A stretch of 64,000 nt of DNA from an uncultured Clostridium sp. (GCA_945915475.1 CAMEFI010000017.1:1-64000), one strand, 5' to 3'. Shown: positions 17,218 to 27,063, counted from the first letter of the stretch. Notes: generated from the sequence alone by a model not told the origin. A program made the numbers and translations.

Positions 17218-17316
17218 AACTGAATATGAACGGGGAGCTTGTGGAGCAGGCTGAGAGGAAGTCATCAACTTCGACCCGCAACCTGATTTAGGTAATGCTA
17301 ACGTAGGGATTCAAGA
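17218..17316 (+). ncRNA. TPP riboswitch (THI element)
   Basis: Conserved aptamer blocks are present in order: CGGGGAGC (17231 on), GGCTGAGAGG, ACCCGCAACCTGATTTAGG, and TAATGCTAACGTAGGGA. P1 can form between TGAAT (17221) and ATTCA (17309). A terminator follows at 17355-17382. Thiamine pyrophosphate binding is expected to favour the terminator and switch off thiC and the genes behind it. Confidence 0.96.
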
Positions 17317-17354
17317 TATGTGAATAAGATTGTGTAAGAATATTCTTTTAGAAG

Positions 17355-17382
17355 GCTCTCTGTGAATGCAGGGAGCATTTTT
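17355..17382 (+). terminator. Expression-platform terminator of the TPP riboswitch
   Basis: GCTCTCTG (17355-17362) pairs with CAGGGAGC (17369-17376), one G-U pair, 6-nt loop, followed by ATTTTTA. Confidence 0.85.
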
Positions 17383-17424
17383 ACTTTATAAGAGATGTGG
17401 AATATTCTGGAAAGGAAGAGGAAG

Positions 17425-18729
17425 ATGGAATATACAACACAGATGGATGCCGCAAAAAAGGGCATTATTACGGAAGAAATGAAGCAGGTCGCGGATTATG
17501 AGAATATGTCAACGGAGGATATACGTGAGCTGGTAGCAAAGGGACAGGTGGCAATTCCTGCTAACAGGAATCATACCTGCCTGAAACCGTATGGAATTGG
17601 CTCTAAGTTAAAGACGAAGATCAATGTGAATCTTGGAACATCGAAAGACTGTCTGGATATGGATGTAGAGATGGAAAAGGTGAGGGAATCCATTCGTCTT
17701 GGGGCAGAATCCATTATGGATCTAAGCTCCTTTGGTGATACCAGGAAGTTCCGTACCAGACTGACATCGGAGTGCAGTGCCATAATCGGAACGGTGCCAA
17801 TCTATGATGCGGTGGTGTATTACAATAAGGCGTTGAAGTCCATTACAGCAAGAGAGTGGATTGATGTGGTACGGATGCATGCCGAGGATGGTGTGGATTT
17901 TATGACTATTCATTGTGGAATCAACAAAGCAACTGCACAGAGATTCAAGAACACCAAGCGACATATGAATATTGTATCCCGTGGGGGTTCTATTATTTTT
18001 GCATGGATGGAGCTTACCGGTAATGAGAATCCGTTTTATGAGTATTATGATGAAATATTAGATATCTGTAATCAGTATGACGTGACCATCAGTTTAGGAG
18101 ATGCGTGTCGCCCGGGATGTATTGAAGATGCCGGGGATATCTCTCAGATTGAGGAACTGGTAACATTGGGGGAACTGACCCAGCGTGCGTGGGATAAAAA
18201 TGTGCAGGTTATGATTGAGGGACCGGGACATATGCCACTTAACCAGATTCGTTCCAATATGGAGATTGAACAGACCATATGTAAGGGGGCGCCATTTTAT
18301 GTATTGGGTCCGCTGGTAACGGATGTGGCACCGGGCTATGATCACATTACTGCTGCCATTGGTGGGGCCATTGCAGCCACCTATGGAGCATCTTTCCTAT
18401 GTTATGTTACACCGGCAGAACATTTACGCCTGCCAACCGTGGAGGATGTGAAGGAAGGAATCATTGCATCCAAGATTGCAGCCCACGCAGCAGATATTGC
18501 AAAGGGTGTACCTGGGGCAACGGACTGGGATCATCAGATGGGAGAGGCTCGCCGTGAACTCGATTGGGAGAAACAGTTTGAACTGGCAATTGACAGCGAT
18601 AAAGCAAGAAGGTATCGTGCGGAGTCAAAGCCGGAAAAAGAGGATACCTGTACCATGTGTGGCAAGATGTGCGCCGTAAGAAATATCAACAAAATCTTAC
18701 GTGGTGAAGATGTTGACATTGTAGATTAA
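17425..18729 (+). CDS. thiC: Phosphomethylpyrimidine (HMP-P) synthase
   Basis: 434 aa, the shorter clostridial/archaeal type. A radical-SAM enzyme that rearranges aminoimidazole ribotide to HMP-P. Key blocks are [51 protein letters not shown] and the C-terminal cluster motif CTMCGKMC. That motif here is C-X2-C-X3-C rather than the C-X2-C-X4-C of longer ThiC. ATG 17425 is chosen (AGGAAGAGGAAG just upstream); ATG 17395 lacks a site. First gene under the TPP riboswitch. Confidence 0.95.
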   Translation: MEYTTQMDAAKKGIITEEMKQVADYENMSTEDIRELVAKGQVAIPANRNHTCLKPYGIGSKLKTKINVNLGTSKDCLDMDVEMEKVRESIRLGAESIMDLSSFGDTRKFRTRLTSECSAIIGTVPIYDAVVYYNKALKSITAREWIDVVRMHAEDGVDFMTIHCGINKATAQRFKNTKRHMNIVSRGGSIIFAWMELTGNENPFYEYYDEILDICNQYDVTISLGDACRPGCIEDAGDISQIEELVTLGELTQRAWDKNVQVMIEGPGHMPLNQIRSNMEIEQTICKGAPFYVLGPLVTDVAPGYDHITAAIGGAIAATYGASFLCYVTPAEHLRLPTVEDVKEGIIASKIAAHAADIAKGVPGATDWDHQMGEARRELDWEKQFELAIDSDKARRYRAESKPEKEDTCTMCGKMCAVRNINKILRGEDVDIVD

Positions 18730-18802
18730 CATCGAGCCGACAGGCGAGATGGACGGCTTGCTTCCAATTATGGTAACGATTTAGGAAAGAAGGATGAAAC
18801 GA

Positions 18803-19630
18803 ATGAAAACGATTTTAGAAAATGTCAGAAAGAATGTACCACTTGTTCATTTTATTACCAACTATGTAACAGTAAATGATGTTGCGAACATGATGTTAGC
18901 CTGCGGCGGCTCACCGATTATGAGTGATGATATTGCTGATGTGGAAGATATTACAACAATCTGTAATGCAACGGTCATTAATATAGGCACTCTGAACCAG
19001 AGAACCATAGAGTCCATGATTGCAGCAGGTCAGAAAGCAAATGCATTAGGCCATCCGGTCATCTTAGATCCTGTTGGTGCCGGGGCTTCTAAACTTCGTA
19101 CGGAGACTACATTCCGTCTGCTCAAAGAAGTGAAATTCAGTGTGATCCGAGGTAATATCTCCGAGATTAAGACTGTGTATTCCGGAAGTGGTTCTACCAA
19201 GGGGGTAGATGCAGACGTGGCAGATACGGTGACAGATGCCAACTTAGCAGAGACAGCAGCCTTTGCAAAAAAACTGAGTAAGACCACCGGAGCCATTATT
19301 GCAATCACCGGAGCCATTGATATCATTGCAGATGCAGAGAATGCTTACGCAACCAGAAACGGTGTGGCAGATATGTCTAAAATTACAGGAACCGGATGTA
19401 TGTTAGATGGTGTAATTGCCGGATATGTAGCAGCTAATCCGGATAATAAGACGAATGCAGTAGTAGCAGCTATTGCTGCAGAAGGTTTGTGTGGTGAACT
19501 TGCGGCTAAGAAAGTAAAAGTAGAAGGAAGTGGAACCTCAAGTCTTAGGATGCATCTCATCGATGCCATGAGTAATTTAGATGGCGATACCCTTGTTAAA
19601 GGTGCAAAGGTAGAATCTGTTCAGTGCTAA
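18803..19630 (+). CDS. thiM: Hydroxyethylthiazole kinase
   Basis: 275 aa. Salvages thiazole by phosphorylating it. PLVHFITNYVTVNDVAN at the start, SPIMSDD, LDPVGAGAS and the ribokinase-like anion hole TGTGCM (catalytic Cys) are typical. ATG 18803 fits the GAAAGAAGG site with 9-nt spacing; ATG 18794 abuts it. Its presence beside thiC, with no thiazole-synthesis genes (thiG/S/F/H) in the window, suggests thiazole may be scavenged. Confidence 0.94.
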   Translation: MKTILENVRKNVPLVHFITNYVTVNDVANMMLACGGSPIMSDDIADVEDITTICNATVINIGTLNQRTIESMIAAGQKANALGHPVILDPVGAGASKLRTETTFRLLKEVKFSVIRGNISEIKTVYSGSGSTKGVDADVADTVTDANLAETAAFAKKLSKTTGAIIAITGAIDIIADAENAYATRNGVADMSKITGTGCMLDGVIAGYVAANPDNKTNAVVAAIAAEGLCGELAAKKVKVEGSGTSSLRMHLIDAMSNLDGDTLVKGAKVESVQC

Positions 19631-19691
19631 AAGTATGTTAGTCTAAGTATTACAATGCAGATTGTGGTGTGACTAGAAAGAAGGAAAGAAA

Positions 19692-20348
19692 ATGAGACCA
19701 TTTAATGTGGAACAAATTAGAAAAGCAATGTGTTTGTATGCGGTTACAGATTCCATGTGGTTAGGTGGACGCACCTTGCCGGAGGTGGTACGAGAATCCT
19801 TAGAGGGAGGTGCTACCTTTATACAGATTCGTGAGAAGAATCTTCCGTATATAGAGTTTGTGAAATTAGCAAGAGAGGTAAAGCAGGTAACAGATGAATT
19901 TCATGTGCCCTATGTGGTAAATGATGAGGTAGAGCTTGCAAAAGAGATCGATGCAGATGGGGTTCATATTGGACAGAGCGATCTTACACTGGTAGAAGCA
20001 AGAAAACTTTTAGGTCCGGACAAGATCATCGGTGTATCTGCACAGACGGTAGCACAGGCAATAGAAGCGGAAAAAAATGGTGCGGATTATTTAGGGGTTG
20101 GCTCTATTTTTACAACCTCAACAAAGTTAGATGCAGATGACGTATCTTTGGAAACCTTGAAAGAGATATGCAATGCGGTTTCCATTCCGGTGGTTGCAAT
20201 TGGTGGAATTCAAAAGGATAATGTGTTACAATTGAAGGGCACACATGTGGATGGTGTAGCGGTTGTATCTGCAATCTATGCTGCACCGGATATTCGGGAG
20301 GCCGCCAGAGAGCTTCGAAAGGTAGCAGATCAGTTAGTGGGACAATAA
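19692..20348 (+). CDS. thiE: Thiamine-phosphate synthase
   Basis: 218 aa TIM barrel that joins HMP-PP and thiazole phosphate. FIQIREKN (pyrophosphate site), VVNDEVELA, ADGVHIGQSD, the GVSAQT loop, GSIFTTSTK and VAIGGI are in the expected order. GAAAGAAGGAAAG precedes the start. Third gene of the thi operon; a hairpin with a T run follows its stop. Confidence 0.95.
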   Translation: MRPFNVEQIRKAMCLYAVTDSMWLGGRTLPEVVRESLEGGATFIQIREKNLPYIEFVKLAREVKQVTDEFHVPYVVNDEVELAKEIDADGVHIGQSDLTLVEARKLLGPDKIIGVSAQTVAQAIEAEKNGADYLGVGSIFTTSTKLDADDVSLETLKEICNAVSIPVVAIGGIQKDNVLQLKGTHVDGVAVVSAIYAAPDIREAARELRKVADQLVGQ

Positions 20349-20361
20349 GGAAGGTATTCTG

Positions 20362-20408
20362 TGGTGCAACAATAACGATTCGTTTTTCGGATTGGTTGCA
20401 CCATTTTT
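20362..20408 (+). terminator. Terminator-like hairpin between thiE and thiD
   Basis: TGGTGCAAC (20362-20370) pairs with GTTGCACCA (20395-20403), followed by TTTTTATT. The 24-nt loop contains ACGATTCG and TTCGGATTG, which may add an inner stem. The hairpin ends 30 nt before the thiD start, so it may lower thiD expression relative to thiC-M-E. Confidence 0.65.
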
Positions 20409-20437
20409 ATTATATCAGAAAAGGAAGGTTATCATTT

Positions 20438-21229
20438 ATGCATACAGTATTGAGCATTGCAGGTTCCGATTCCAGTGGGGGTGCCGGGATTCAAGCAGAT
20501 TTGAAGACAATTACCTGTTTAGGAGAATATGGCATGACAGTGATTACCGCACTTACAGCACAGAATACAACCGGTGTACAAAGTGTGGAAGCTGTTTCTG
20601 TGCAGATGGTCAAAGCACAGATGGATTCGGTATTTCAGGATATTCAGCCGGAGGCAGTAAAACTTGGGATGATTGCCACACCGGATATTATGGAGGCGAT
20701 TTGTGGTAAGTTAAAGGAATACCAGGCGGAACATATTGTAGTAGATCCCGTTATGGTGGCAACCAGTGGGAGTAATCTGATGGAGAATCGTACCGTGCGT
20801 ACACTGAAAGAACGTTTGATTCCCATGGCGGACATCATTACACCGAATATCAGCGAAGCAGAAGTATTAAGTGGGATTTCCATTTCCGGTAAAGAGGATA
20901 TGGAGGAAGCTGCTAAGCGGATTTCGGAATATTGTACGGGAGCCGTTTTAATTAAAGGTGGACATTTGACGGAGACAGCGGATGATTTGTTGTATCTGAA
21001 TAATAGGATTACTTGGATTTCCGGCAAACGTTATGACAATGAAAATACTCATGGAACCGGTTGCACCTTATCTTCTGCCATTGCAACCTTCTTAGCAAAA
21101 GGAAATGGAATGGAAGAAAGTGTTCGTAGGGCCAAAGAATATGTGGCAGGTGCCATTGCAGCCAATTTGAATCTGGGAAATGGTCGTGGTCCGCTACAGC
21201 ATAATTACCTGTTATCATATAGAAAATGA
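20438..21229 (+). CDS. thiD: Hydroxymethylpyrimidine/phosphomethylpyrimidine kinase
   Basis: 263 aa ribokinase-fold enzyme that phosphorylates HMP and HMP-P. SIAGSDSSGGAGIQADLKT at the N-terminus and NTHGTGCTLSSAIA (catalytic Cys) near residue 200 are diagnostic. ATG 20438 is chosen because AAAGGAAGG lies upstream and because the longer frame would begin inside the thiE-thiD hairpin. It completes the pyrimidine branch with thiC and thiE. Confidence 0.94.
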   Translation: MHTVLSIAGSDSSGGAGIQADLKTITCLGEYGMTVITALTAQNTTGVQSVEAVSVQMVKAQMDSVFQDIQPEAVKLGMIATPDIMEAICGKLKEYQAEHIVVDPVMVATSGSNLMENRTVRTLKERLIPMADIITPNISEAEVLSGISISGKEDMEEAAKRISEYCTGAVLIKGGHLTETADDLLYLNNRITWISGKRYDNENTHGTGCTLSSAIATFLAKGNGMEESVRRAKEYVAGAIAANLNLGNGRGPLQHNYLLSYRK

Positions 21230-21239
21230 GGAAGAATAA

Positions 21240-21893
21240 ATGGCAGAACAGAAGAAACGATACACAAAGAAACAGAGAGCGTTAGATATTATTGAGATGT
21301 TGAAGAAGGAGTATCCGGATGCGGATTGCACATTAGATTATGATGATGCGTGGAAGTTGCTGGTGAGTGTCCGGCTGGCAGCACAATGTACCGATGCCAG
21401 AGTGAATATTGTGGTGGAGGGATTGTTTGCAAAGTATCCAACAGTGGAGGCATTAGCGGATGCCCCGGTTGGCGAGATTGAGGCAATTGTAAAGCCTTGC
21501 GGACTGGGTAAGAGTAAGGCAAGAGATATCAGTGCATGCATGAAGATGCTGCGGGATCGGTACGATGGGAAAGTTCCGGACAACTTTGATGCATTATTAG
21601 AGCTTCCCGGTGTTGGCAGAAAAAGTGCCAATCTCATCATGGGTGATGTGTTTGGCAAGCCTGCCATTGTAACAGATACCCATTGTATCCGGCTTGTGAA
21701 CCGGATGGGACTGGTAGATGGAATCAAAGAGCCTAAGAAGGTGGAGATGGCTTTGTGGAAGCTGATTCCACCGGAGGAGGGAAGCGACTTCTGCCATCGA
21801 CTGGTTTATCATGGACGGGCGGTCTGTACGGCAAGGACAACACCGGACTGTGAGCATTGTTGTCTTGCCAATGTCTGTAAGAAAATACTATAG
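21240..21893 (+). CDS. nth: Endonuclease III (DNA glycosylase/AP lyase)
   Basis: 217 aa. Removes oxidised pyrimidines in base-excision repair. The helix-hairpin-helix LPGVGRKSANL carries the catalytic Lys (residue 128), and the essential Asp is in VTDTH (146). The C-terminal [4Fe-4S] loop is C-X7-C-X2-C-X5-C, one residue longer in the first gap than the classical C-X6 spacing. It starts 10 nt after thiD and is probably read from the same transcript. Confidence 0.94.
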   Translation: MAEQKKRYTKKQRALDIIEMLKKEYPDADCTLDYDDAWKLLVSVRLAAQCTDARVNIVVEGLFAKYPTVEALADAPVGEIEAIVKPCGLGKSKARDISACMKMLRDRYDGKVPDNFDALLELPGVGRKSANLIMGDVFGKPAIVTDTHCIRLVNRMGLVDGIKEPKKVEMALWKLIPPEEGSDFCHRLVYHGRAVCTARTTPDCEHCCLANVCKKIL

Positions 21894-21928
21894 GGCACGG
21901 AGGAGTGTGTAAGGGAGGAAGAGAGATT

Positions 21929-22513
21929 ATGAATCTATTTCAGAAAATAATCATGATAATGGGCGTTGCGTATATTGCAATCGGAGGGGTGCTTACCATT
22001 TGTTTTGCGGGTGCCGGAGCATTTGTTGCAATACCATTATTTTTTTGTGTGTTAGGAATCGTCTTTGTTGTTGCTGTGCTCGTAAGCATGGCACAAAAGA
22101 AAAAAATCGTGACACATGGTCGCAAATATGCAGCAAAGATATATAGTTATGTGGATAATACGGCATATGTGGTAAATGGAAGTTATACAGTCAATGTTAA
22201 GGTACATTATTTTGATGAGAAGCATGTGGAAAGAGAGGCTGTTATTCCAACGGCTTTTGAAAAAGGTTCCGGAATGTATCCAATCGGAATGACCATAGAT
22301 ATTTTTGCATATCATGGTAAATTCGGATATGATCCGGATTCTGTCCGGAATGAGATCTTAGAAGGAGAAGCGGAACTTATGGATGACAAGCCGGTTAGTC
22401 CGGATCAAGTGAAACTGATTGCCGTGAACTGTCCCAATTGTGGAGCAAGTTTTCAGGCGACTGCCGGATACTCTGCAAGATGTCCCTATTGTGGCGGGTA
22501 TCAGAATGTATAG
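21929..22513 (+). CDS. Small membrane protein with C-terminal zinc ribbon
   Basis: 194 aa, not assigned to a characterised family. Two adjacent transmembrane helices span residues ~5-55. A beta-rich soluble region (~60-150) resembles DUF3592-type domains. A C-terminal zinc ribbon (NCPNCGASF...RCPYCGG) closes it. ATG 21929 follows GGGAGGAAG with good spacing. It is the last gene on this strand before the decayed transporter. Confidence 0.6.
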   Translation: MNLFQKIIMIMGVAYIAIGGVLTICFAGAGAFVAIPLFFCVLGIVFVVAVLVSMAQKKKIVTHGRKYAAKIYSYVDNTAYVVNGSYTVNVKVHYFDEKHVEREAVIPTAFEKGSGMYPIGMTIDIFAYHGKFGYDPDSVRNEILEGEAELMDDKPVSPDQVKLIAVNCPNCGASFQATAGYSARCPYCGGYQNV

Positions 22514-22541
22514 GAGGGTGTTTTTTGGCAAAAAACATTTA

Positions 22542-23272
22542 TTACTCAGCTTTTTTCAAGGAATGGAAAGCCACTACCTGAATGGCTCCTAAGATACAGA
22601 CAAAACCGAATAAATCAATTGCTGTAAAGGTGACATCAGCGATGAAAAAGGCAAGAATGGCGCTTACAACGGGTTCCACCGTGGCGAACAGGCTTGCCTT
22701 TACATTTCCAAGTAAACGGACTCCGAAGCCATAGAGGAGAAAAGGAACCAATGTTCCAAGTATGGTAATACCGGTGACTAAGATGACAGATTTTGGAGTG
22801 AAGGCTACATTCACAGAATAACTTTTTGTAATGATACACATTATGATTCCGGCAAGGAGAAATCCCTATCCCGTAACAGGGAAAATACTGTATTTTTCAT
22901 GCAGTTTCTGTGGGGAAACGGTATATATAACAAATGCAACGGCAGAAGATAACCCCCAGCATAGTGCAGCCCTGGAAATGCTCAGGGAATGAAGGTTTCC
23001 GTGAGTGGAGATCGATACAATTCCAAGAAATGCAAACAGGATTGCCAGAATCTCCAGGAAAGATGGCATTTTTTTGTACAAAATGCAGTGTATATTAACA
23101 TGAGTATGGGGTATGTATATTGTAATACGGTACCGGTTGCCGCATTAGAAGCTGCAATAGCGGCAAAGTAAGTGTACTGAACAGCCATTACTCCGGCAAT
23201 TGCAAAGAAAATAAGACGGAAGAAAAAACAGAAGAAAATAAAGAAATTATAATTTTCTGACAATTTTAGCAC
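22542..23272 (-). pseudogene. Decayed EamA/DMT family transporter
   Basis: Three minus-strand fragments join into most of one EamA-type transporter. 23272-~23080 gives VMAVQYTYFAAIAASNAA and more; the next piece (MPSFLEILAILFAFLG) is in another frame; then an in-frame TAG at 22866-22864 interrupts before GFLLAGIIMC and the last four helices. The frameshift coincides with a seven-base homopolymer at 23069-23075. The first 50-60 residues are missing, cut off beside the clpB promoter. A drug/metabolite exporter of this family normally has ten helices in ~300 residues, so this copy is not functional. Sequencing error could explain one lesion but not all three. Confidence 0.85.
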
Positions 23273-23292
23273 TCACCTATTGACAGTGCTAA
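23266..23292 (+). promoter_or_regulatory. CIRCE operator (HrcA site)
   Basis: TTAGCACTC, 9-bp spacer, CAGTGCTAA. This matches the CIRCE inverted repeat TTAGCACTC-N9-GAGTGCTAA except for one base. The right arm overlaps the -35 box at 23280, so HrcA binding would block RNA polymerase. Confidence 0.9.
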
Positions 23293-23308
23293 CAGTCTGT
23301 GCTATTCT
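23280..23308 (+). promoter_or_regulatory. clpB promoter
   Basis: TTGACA (23280-23285), 17-bp spacer, TATTCT (23303-23308), embedded in the CIRCE site. Confidence 0.75.
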
Positions 23309-23346
23309 TACGCTGTAAGTAGAAAAAAAGAAAGGTGGGACTTATT

Positions 23347-25923
23347 ATGAACGCAGAGAAATTTACGAAGAAATCATTAGAAGTAGTAGAAAATTGCGAA
23401 AAGCTTGCCTATGAATACAATAATCAGGAGATTGATCAGGAGCATGTTTTATTGAGCCTGTTGACCGTGGAGGAAAGTCTGATTGCGAAACTGATCGAGA
23501 AGATGGACATAGATTTGGAGCAGTTTTCAAAGGAAGCAGAGAAATTGGTTGCATATCGGCCCAAAGTATCCGGTGGTAATCTGTTTACAAGCTCTGATTT
23601 TCAGAAGACATTTGTGAATGCGGAGAAGGAAGCAAAACAGATGGGAGATGAATATATCTCCGTGGAGCATATCTTTCTTGCTTTATTGAAACATCCGAAT
23701 AAAGCGTTGAAGGGTTTGTTTGGTGAGTATGGAATCACGGAGGATCGTTTCCTTAAAGTGTTAGCGGATGTCAGAGGTGGACAGCGTGTGGACAGTGATA
23801 ATCCGGAAGCTACCTATGACAGTCTGGAGAAATACGGATATGATCTGGTGCAGCGTGCAAGAGAACAGAAATTAGATCCGGTGATTGGCAGGGATTCTGA
23901 GATCCGGAATATTATCCGGATTCTTTCACGAAAGACCAAGAACAATCCGGTTCTGATCGGAGAACCTGGTGTTGGTAAGACGGCAGCCGTAGAGGGACTG
24001 GCACAGCGTATTGTCCGTGGTGATGTACCGGAAGGGTTAAAGGATAAGAAGATATTTGCCCTGGATATGGGAGCCTTGATTGCCGGTGCCAAGTATCGTG
24101 GTGAGTTTGAGGAACGTTTGAAAGCCGTTCTTGATGAGATCCGAAAGTCAGATGGCGAGATTATTTTATTCATTGATGAGCTGCATACCATTGTTGGTGC
24201 AGGTAAGACAGATGGTGCCATGGATGCAGGTAATATGTTAAAACCGATGCTTGCCAGAGGAGAACTTCACTGTATTGGTGCAACCACATTGGATGAGTAC
24301 CGGAAATACATTGAAACGGATGCTGCATTAGAGCGTCGTTTCCAGCCGGTTACAGTGAATGAGCCCACAGTGGAGGATACGATTTCAATTCTCCGTGGTT
24401 TGAAGAACCGGTATGAAGTATATCATGGTGTTAAGATTACAGATGGCGCCATTGTTGCAGCGGCAACGCTTTCAAACCGTTATATCACGGATCGGTTCCT
24501 TCCGGACAAAGCCATTGATTTAGTGGATGAGGCATGTGCCATGATCAAGACGGAGTTAGATTCCATGCCGGTGGAGTTAGATGAGATTCAGCGGCGTATG
24601 ATGCAGTTAGAGATTGAGGAAGCAGCTCTTAAAAATGAGGAAGACCGTCTGAGTAAGGAACGGTTGGAGAAGCTGCAGGAGGAATTGCGTGAATTGCGCG
24701 AGAAGTTTGCAAGTATGAAGGCAGATTGGGACAATGAGAAGAAAGGTGTTGACAAGATTCGTGCCCTGAAAGAGGAGATTGAACAGATTAACAACGAGAT
24801 TCAGATTGCCCAGAGAAATTATGATCTGAACAAAGCAGCAGAATTGCAGTACGGAAAACTGCCGCAGTTACAGAAAGAACTGTCTGAATTAGAGACAAAG
24901 GAGAGCGACAAAGAGAAGGCAATGGTACACGAGAGTGTATCAGAGGAAGAGATTGCAGCTATTGTTTCAAAATGGACGGGAATTCCTGTTTCTAAACTGA
25001 CAGAGAGCGAACGGAATAAGACCCTGCATCTGGCGGATGCCCTTCATAAGAGGGTAGTTGGACAGGATGAAGCAGTGGAACTGGTATCGGATTCCATTAT
25101 CCGTTCCAAGGCAGGTATTAAAGATCCGACAAAACCAATTGGTTCCTTCCTGTTCTTAGGTCCCACCGGTGTTGGTAAGACAGAGCTTGCCAAGACACTT
25201 GCCCAGGCATTGTTTGACAATGAAGCGAATATGGTTCGTATTGATATGAGTGAATATATGGAGAAACATTCTGTGGCACGTCTCATCGGAGCGCCTCCGG
25301 GATATGTTGGATATGATGAAGGAGGGCAGCTTACAGAAGCGGTGAGAAGAAAACCATATTCTGTTGTTTTGTTCGATGAGATTGAAAAAGCACATCCGGA
25401 TGTATTTAATGTATTACTTCAGGTATTGGATGATGGACGTATTACAGATTCAAAAGGCAAGACTGTTGACTTTAAGAACACCATTTTGATCATGACCTCT
25501 AATATTGGTTCTTCTTATCTGTTAGATGGTATTGGAGAGAATGGTGAGATTAAGGAAGATGCCCGGAATAAAGTAATGGAAGATTTGCGTATGCATTTCC
25601 GCCCGGAATTTTTGAATCGATTAGATGAGACCATCATGTTCAAACCATTAACCAAGGATAATATTGGTAATATTATTGATCTGTTAGTAACGGATCTGAA
25701 TAAGCGTTTGGCAGATAAGGAATTGACACTTAAGATTACAGATGTGGCGAAGAGCTACATTATGGAGCATGGTTACGATCCAATCTATGGTGCACGTCCA
25801 TTGAAACGTTATATCCAGAAGAATGTGGATACATTGGTTGCAAAACTGATCCTGCAGGGAAATATGGGAGCACAGGATGTGATTACCATTGATGTGCAAG
25901 ATAACCAGTTGATTGCATTATAA
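23347..25923 (+). CDS. clpB: ATP-dependent disaggregase ClpB
   Basis: 858 aa AAA+ chaperone that works with DnaK to pull proteins out of aggregates. N-domain repeats occupy ~1-145; the first AAA module has Walker A GEPGVGKT near residue 205 and [12 protein letters not shown]; a coiled-coil middle domain follows (~390-510, Glu/Lys/Leu rich); the second module has GPTGVGKT near 605 and [13 protein letters not shown]. Presence of the middle domain and absence of a ClpP-binding loop point to ClpB rather than ClpC or ClpA. ATG 23347 follows AAAGGTGGG; the upstream GTG in frame overlaps that site. Regulated by HrcA through CIRCE. Confidence 0.95.
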   Translation: MNAEKFTKKSLEVVENCEKLAYEYNNQEIDQEHVLLSLLTVEESLIAKLIEKMDIDLEQFSKEAEKLVAYRPKVSGGNLFTSSDFQKTFVNAEKEAKQMGDEYISVEHIFLALLKHPNKALKGLFGEYGITEDRFLKVLADVRGGQRVDSDNPEATYDSLEKYGYDLVQRAREQKLDPVIGRDSEIRNIIRILSRKTKNNPVLIGEPGVGKTAAVEGLAQRIVRGDVPEGLKDKKIFALDMGALIAGAKYRGEFEERLKAVLDEIRKSDGEIILFIDELHTIVGAGKTDGAMDAGNMLKPMLARGELHCIGATTLDEYRKYIETDAALERRFQPVTVNEPTVEDTISILRGLKNRYEVYHGVKITDGAIVAAATLSNRYITDRFLPDKAIDLVDEACAMIKTELDSMPVELDEIQRRMMQLEIEEAALKNEEDRLSKERLEKLQEELRELREKFASMKADWDNEKKGVDKIRALKEEIEQINNEIQIAQRNYDLNKAAELQYGKLPQLQKELSELETKESDKEKAMVHESVSEEEIAAIVSKWTGIPVSKLTESERNKTLHLADALHKRVVGQDEAVELVSDSIIRSKAGIKDPTKPIGSFLFLGPTGVGKTELAKTLAQALFDNEANMVRIDMSEYMEKHSVARLIGAPPGYVGYDEGGQLTEAVRRKPYSVVLFDEIEKAHPDVFNVLLQVLDDGRITDSKGKTVDFKNTILIMTSNIGSSYLLDGIGENGEIKEDARNKVMEDLRMHFRPEFLNRLDETIMFKPLTKDNIGNIIDLLVTDLNKRLADKELTLKITDVAKSYIMEHGYDPIYGARPLKRYIQKNVDTLVAKLILQGNMGAQDVITIDVQDNQLIAL

Positions 25924-25945
25924 TATAGTTTGTTTTCTATTTTGT

Positions 25946-26017
25946 GGGTTGCCATATTGAGATTTGCGTACGGATATTCCTATATCGTATAATCTCGGTG
26001 TAGCAGCCCTTTTCTTT
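25946..26017 (+). terminator. clpB terminator (long hairpin)
   Basis: GGGTTGC (25946-25952) pairs with GCAGCCC (26003-26009); inside, ATTGAGATT pairs with AATCTCGGT. The structure ends in TTTTCTTT. Confidence 0.65.
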
Positions 26018-26059
26018 GATCCGTTAAGATATAATTCGACAAAATCTGACATGAAAATA

Positions 26060-26088
26060 TTTACAAAGGAAAGAAATGAGAATATAAT
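26060..26088 (+). promoter_or_regulatory. Promoter of the surface-modification cluster
   Basis: TTTACA (26060-26065), 17-bp spacer, TATAAT (26083-26088), 36 nt before ATG 26124. Confidence 0.7.
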
Positions 26089-26123
26089 CAGAAAAGAAAA
26101 TTTTAATAGATGAGGAGAGGAAT

Positions 26124-27029
26124 ATGTGGAAAAGGAAAGCCGGAGTGATAGCGCTTTTTGTACTTAGTCTGTTCCTATGTCTGCATGCAGAAGCTGCCTC
26201 TAAAAATGCGGAACGAAACCAATATTTTTCCAAATCGGCATTTATTGGCAGTTCGATTGGAGTAGGGCTGAAGAATTATATGCATTCCCAGGGTAAAGGG
26301 TATTTAGGCAATCCGGTAATGCTTGTTCAGGGATGTTATTCTTTTGCAAATGATGAAAGGGGTAGTGCTCAATACAGAATTCATTATCAGGGAAATGTGT
26401 ATAAGGCCAAAGACGCAGTTGCTGCTGCCAGGGTAAAACGCATTTTTATCAGCATGGGAACCAATGATTTGTGGAAGGATGCTAAGAGTACAAGTAAGGA
26501 TTATATTGCTTATGTAGAAGGAATTCGGAAACGCAATCCTGGAATCGTAGTATTTATTGAAAGTACAACACCTATGTGCAGTGCCAGATGCAGGGGTTAT
26601 CTGAATAATTCTGCTATTCGTACATTGAATAGTGAGATGCAAAAGTACTGTGAGCGAAAAAAGGATGTCTATTATGTGGATGTTGCAAAAGGTATGTATG
26701 ATAAAAATGGTGGACTGAAACCGCAGTATTCCAGTGATGGGTATGTACATTTGACGGGTTCGGCATATGCACTGTGGATGAAGAATGTAACAACATATGT
26801 GGATAATCTCCTTCTTTGCGAGAAGAAGGCAAAACTGGCAGTAAAGAAGGCGGCACGTACAAAAAATCCGGAAGACTATGCGAAAGCGAAAAAACAGATT
26901 CAGAAATTAGAAAAGAGTACAGTGAAGGATACCCTTAAGAAGAAATGGAAACGCATACAGGTTAAGAGTCAATCTGATCTATCCCGGGACGATACTCTTA
27001 AGAATAATTCAGAAAGATTATCTGTGTGA
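26124..27029 (+). CDS. Secreted SGNH/GDSL-type hydrolase
   Basis: 301 aa. Signal peptide at residues 1-25 (AEAA cleavage region). SGNH blocks: FIGSSIG (nucleophile Ser near residue 43, in a GSS rather than GDS context), SMGTNDLW (block III Asn) and SDGYVHLT (catalytic Asp/His near residues 204-209). The C-terminal ~80 residues are very basic and helical and may bind the wall. Such enzymes hydrolyse or transfer ester groups on extracellular glycans. It opens a cluster with a transglutaminase-like protein, an MBOAT acyltransferase and another SGNH enzyme. GAGGAGAGG precedes the start. Confidence 0.75.
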   Translation: MWKRKAGVIALFVLSLFLCLHAEAASKNAERNQYFSKSAFIGSSIGVGLKNYMHSQGKGYLGNPVMLVQGCYSFANDERGSAQYRIHYQGNVYKAKDAVAAARVKRIFISMGTNDLWKDAKSTSKDYIAYVEGIRKRNPGIVVFIESTTPMCSARCRGYLNNSAIRTLNSEMQKYCERKKDVYYVDVAKGMYDKNGGLKPQYSSDGYVHLTGSAYALWMKNVTTYVDNLLLCEKKAKLAVKKAARTKNPEDYAKAKKQIQKLEKSTVKDTLKKKWKRIQVKSQSDLSRDDTLKNNSERLSV

Positions 27030-27034
27030 ACATG

Positions 27035-27063
27035 TTGAATTATAAGGGTTTACATGCTATACT
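27035..27063 (+). promoter_or_regulatory. Promoter of the transglutaminase-like gene
   Basis: TTGAAT (27035-27040), 17-bp spacer, TATACT (27058-27063). Its position means transcription starts near 27070, which excludes the upstream ATG at 27026 as a start for this message. Confidence 0.65.
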
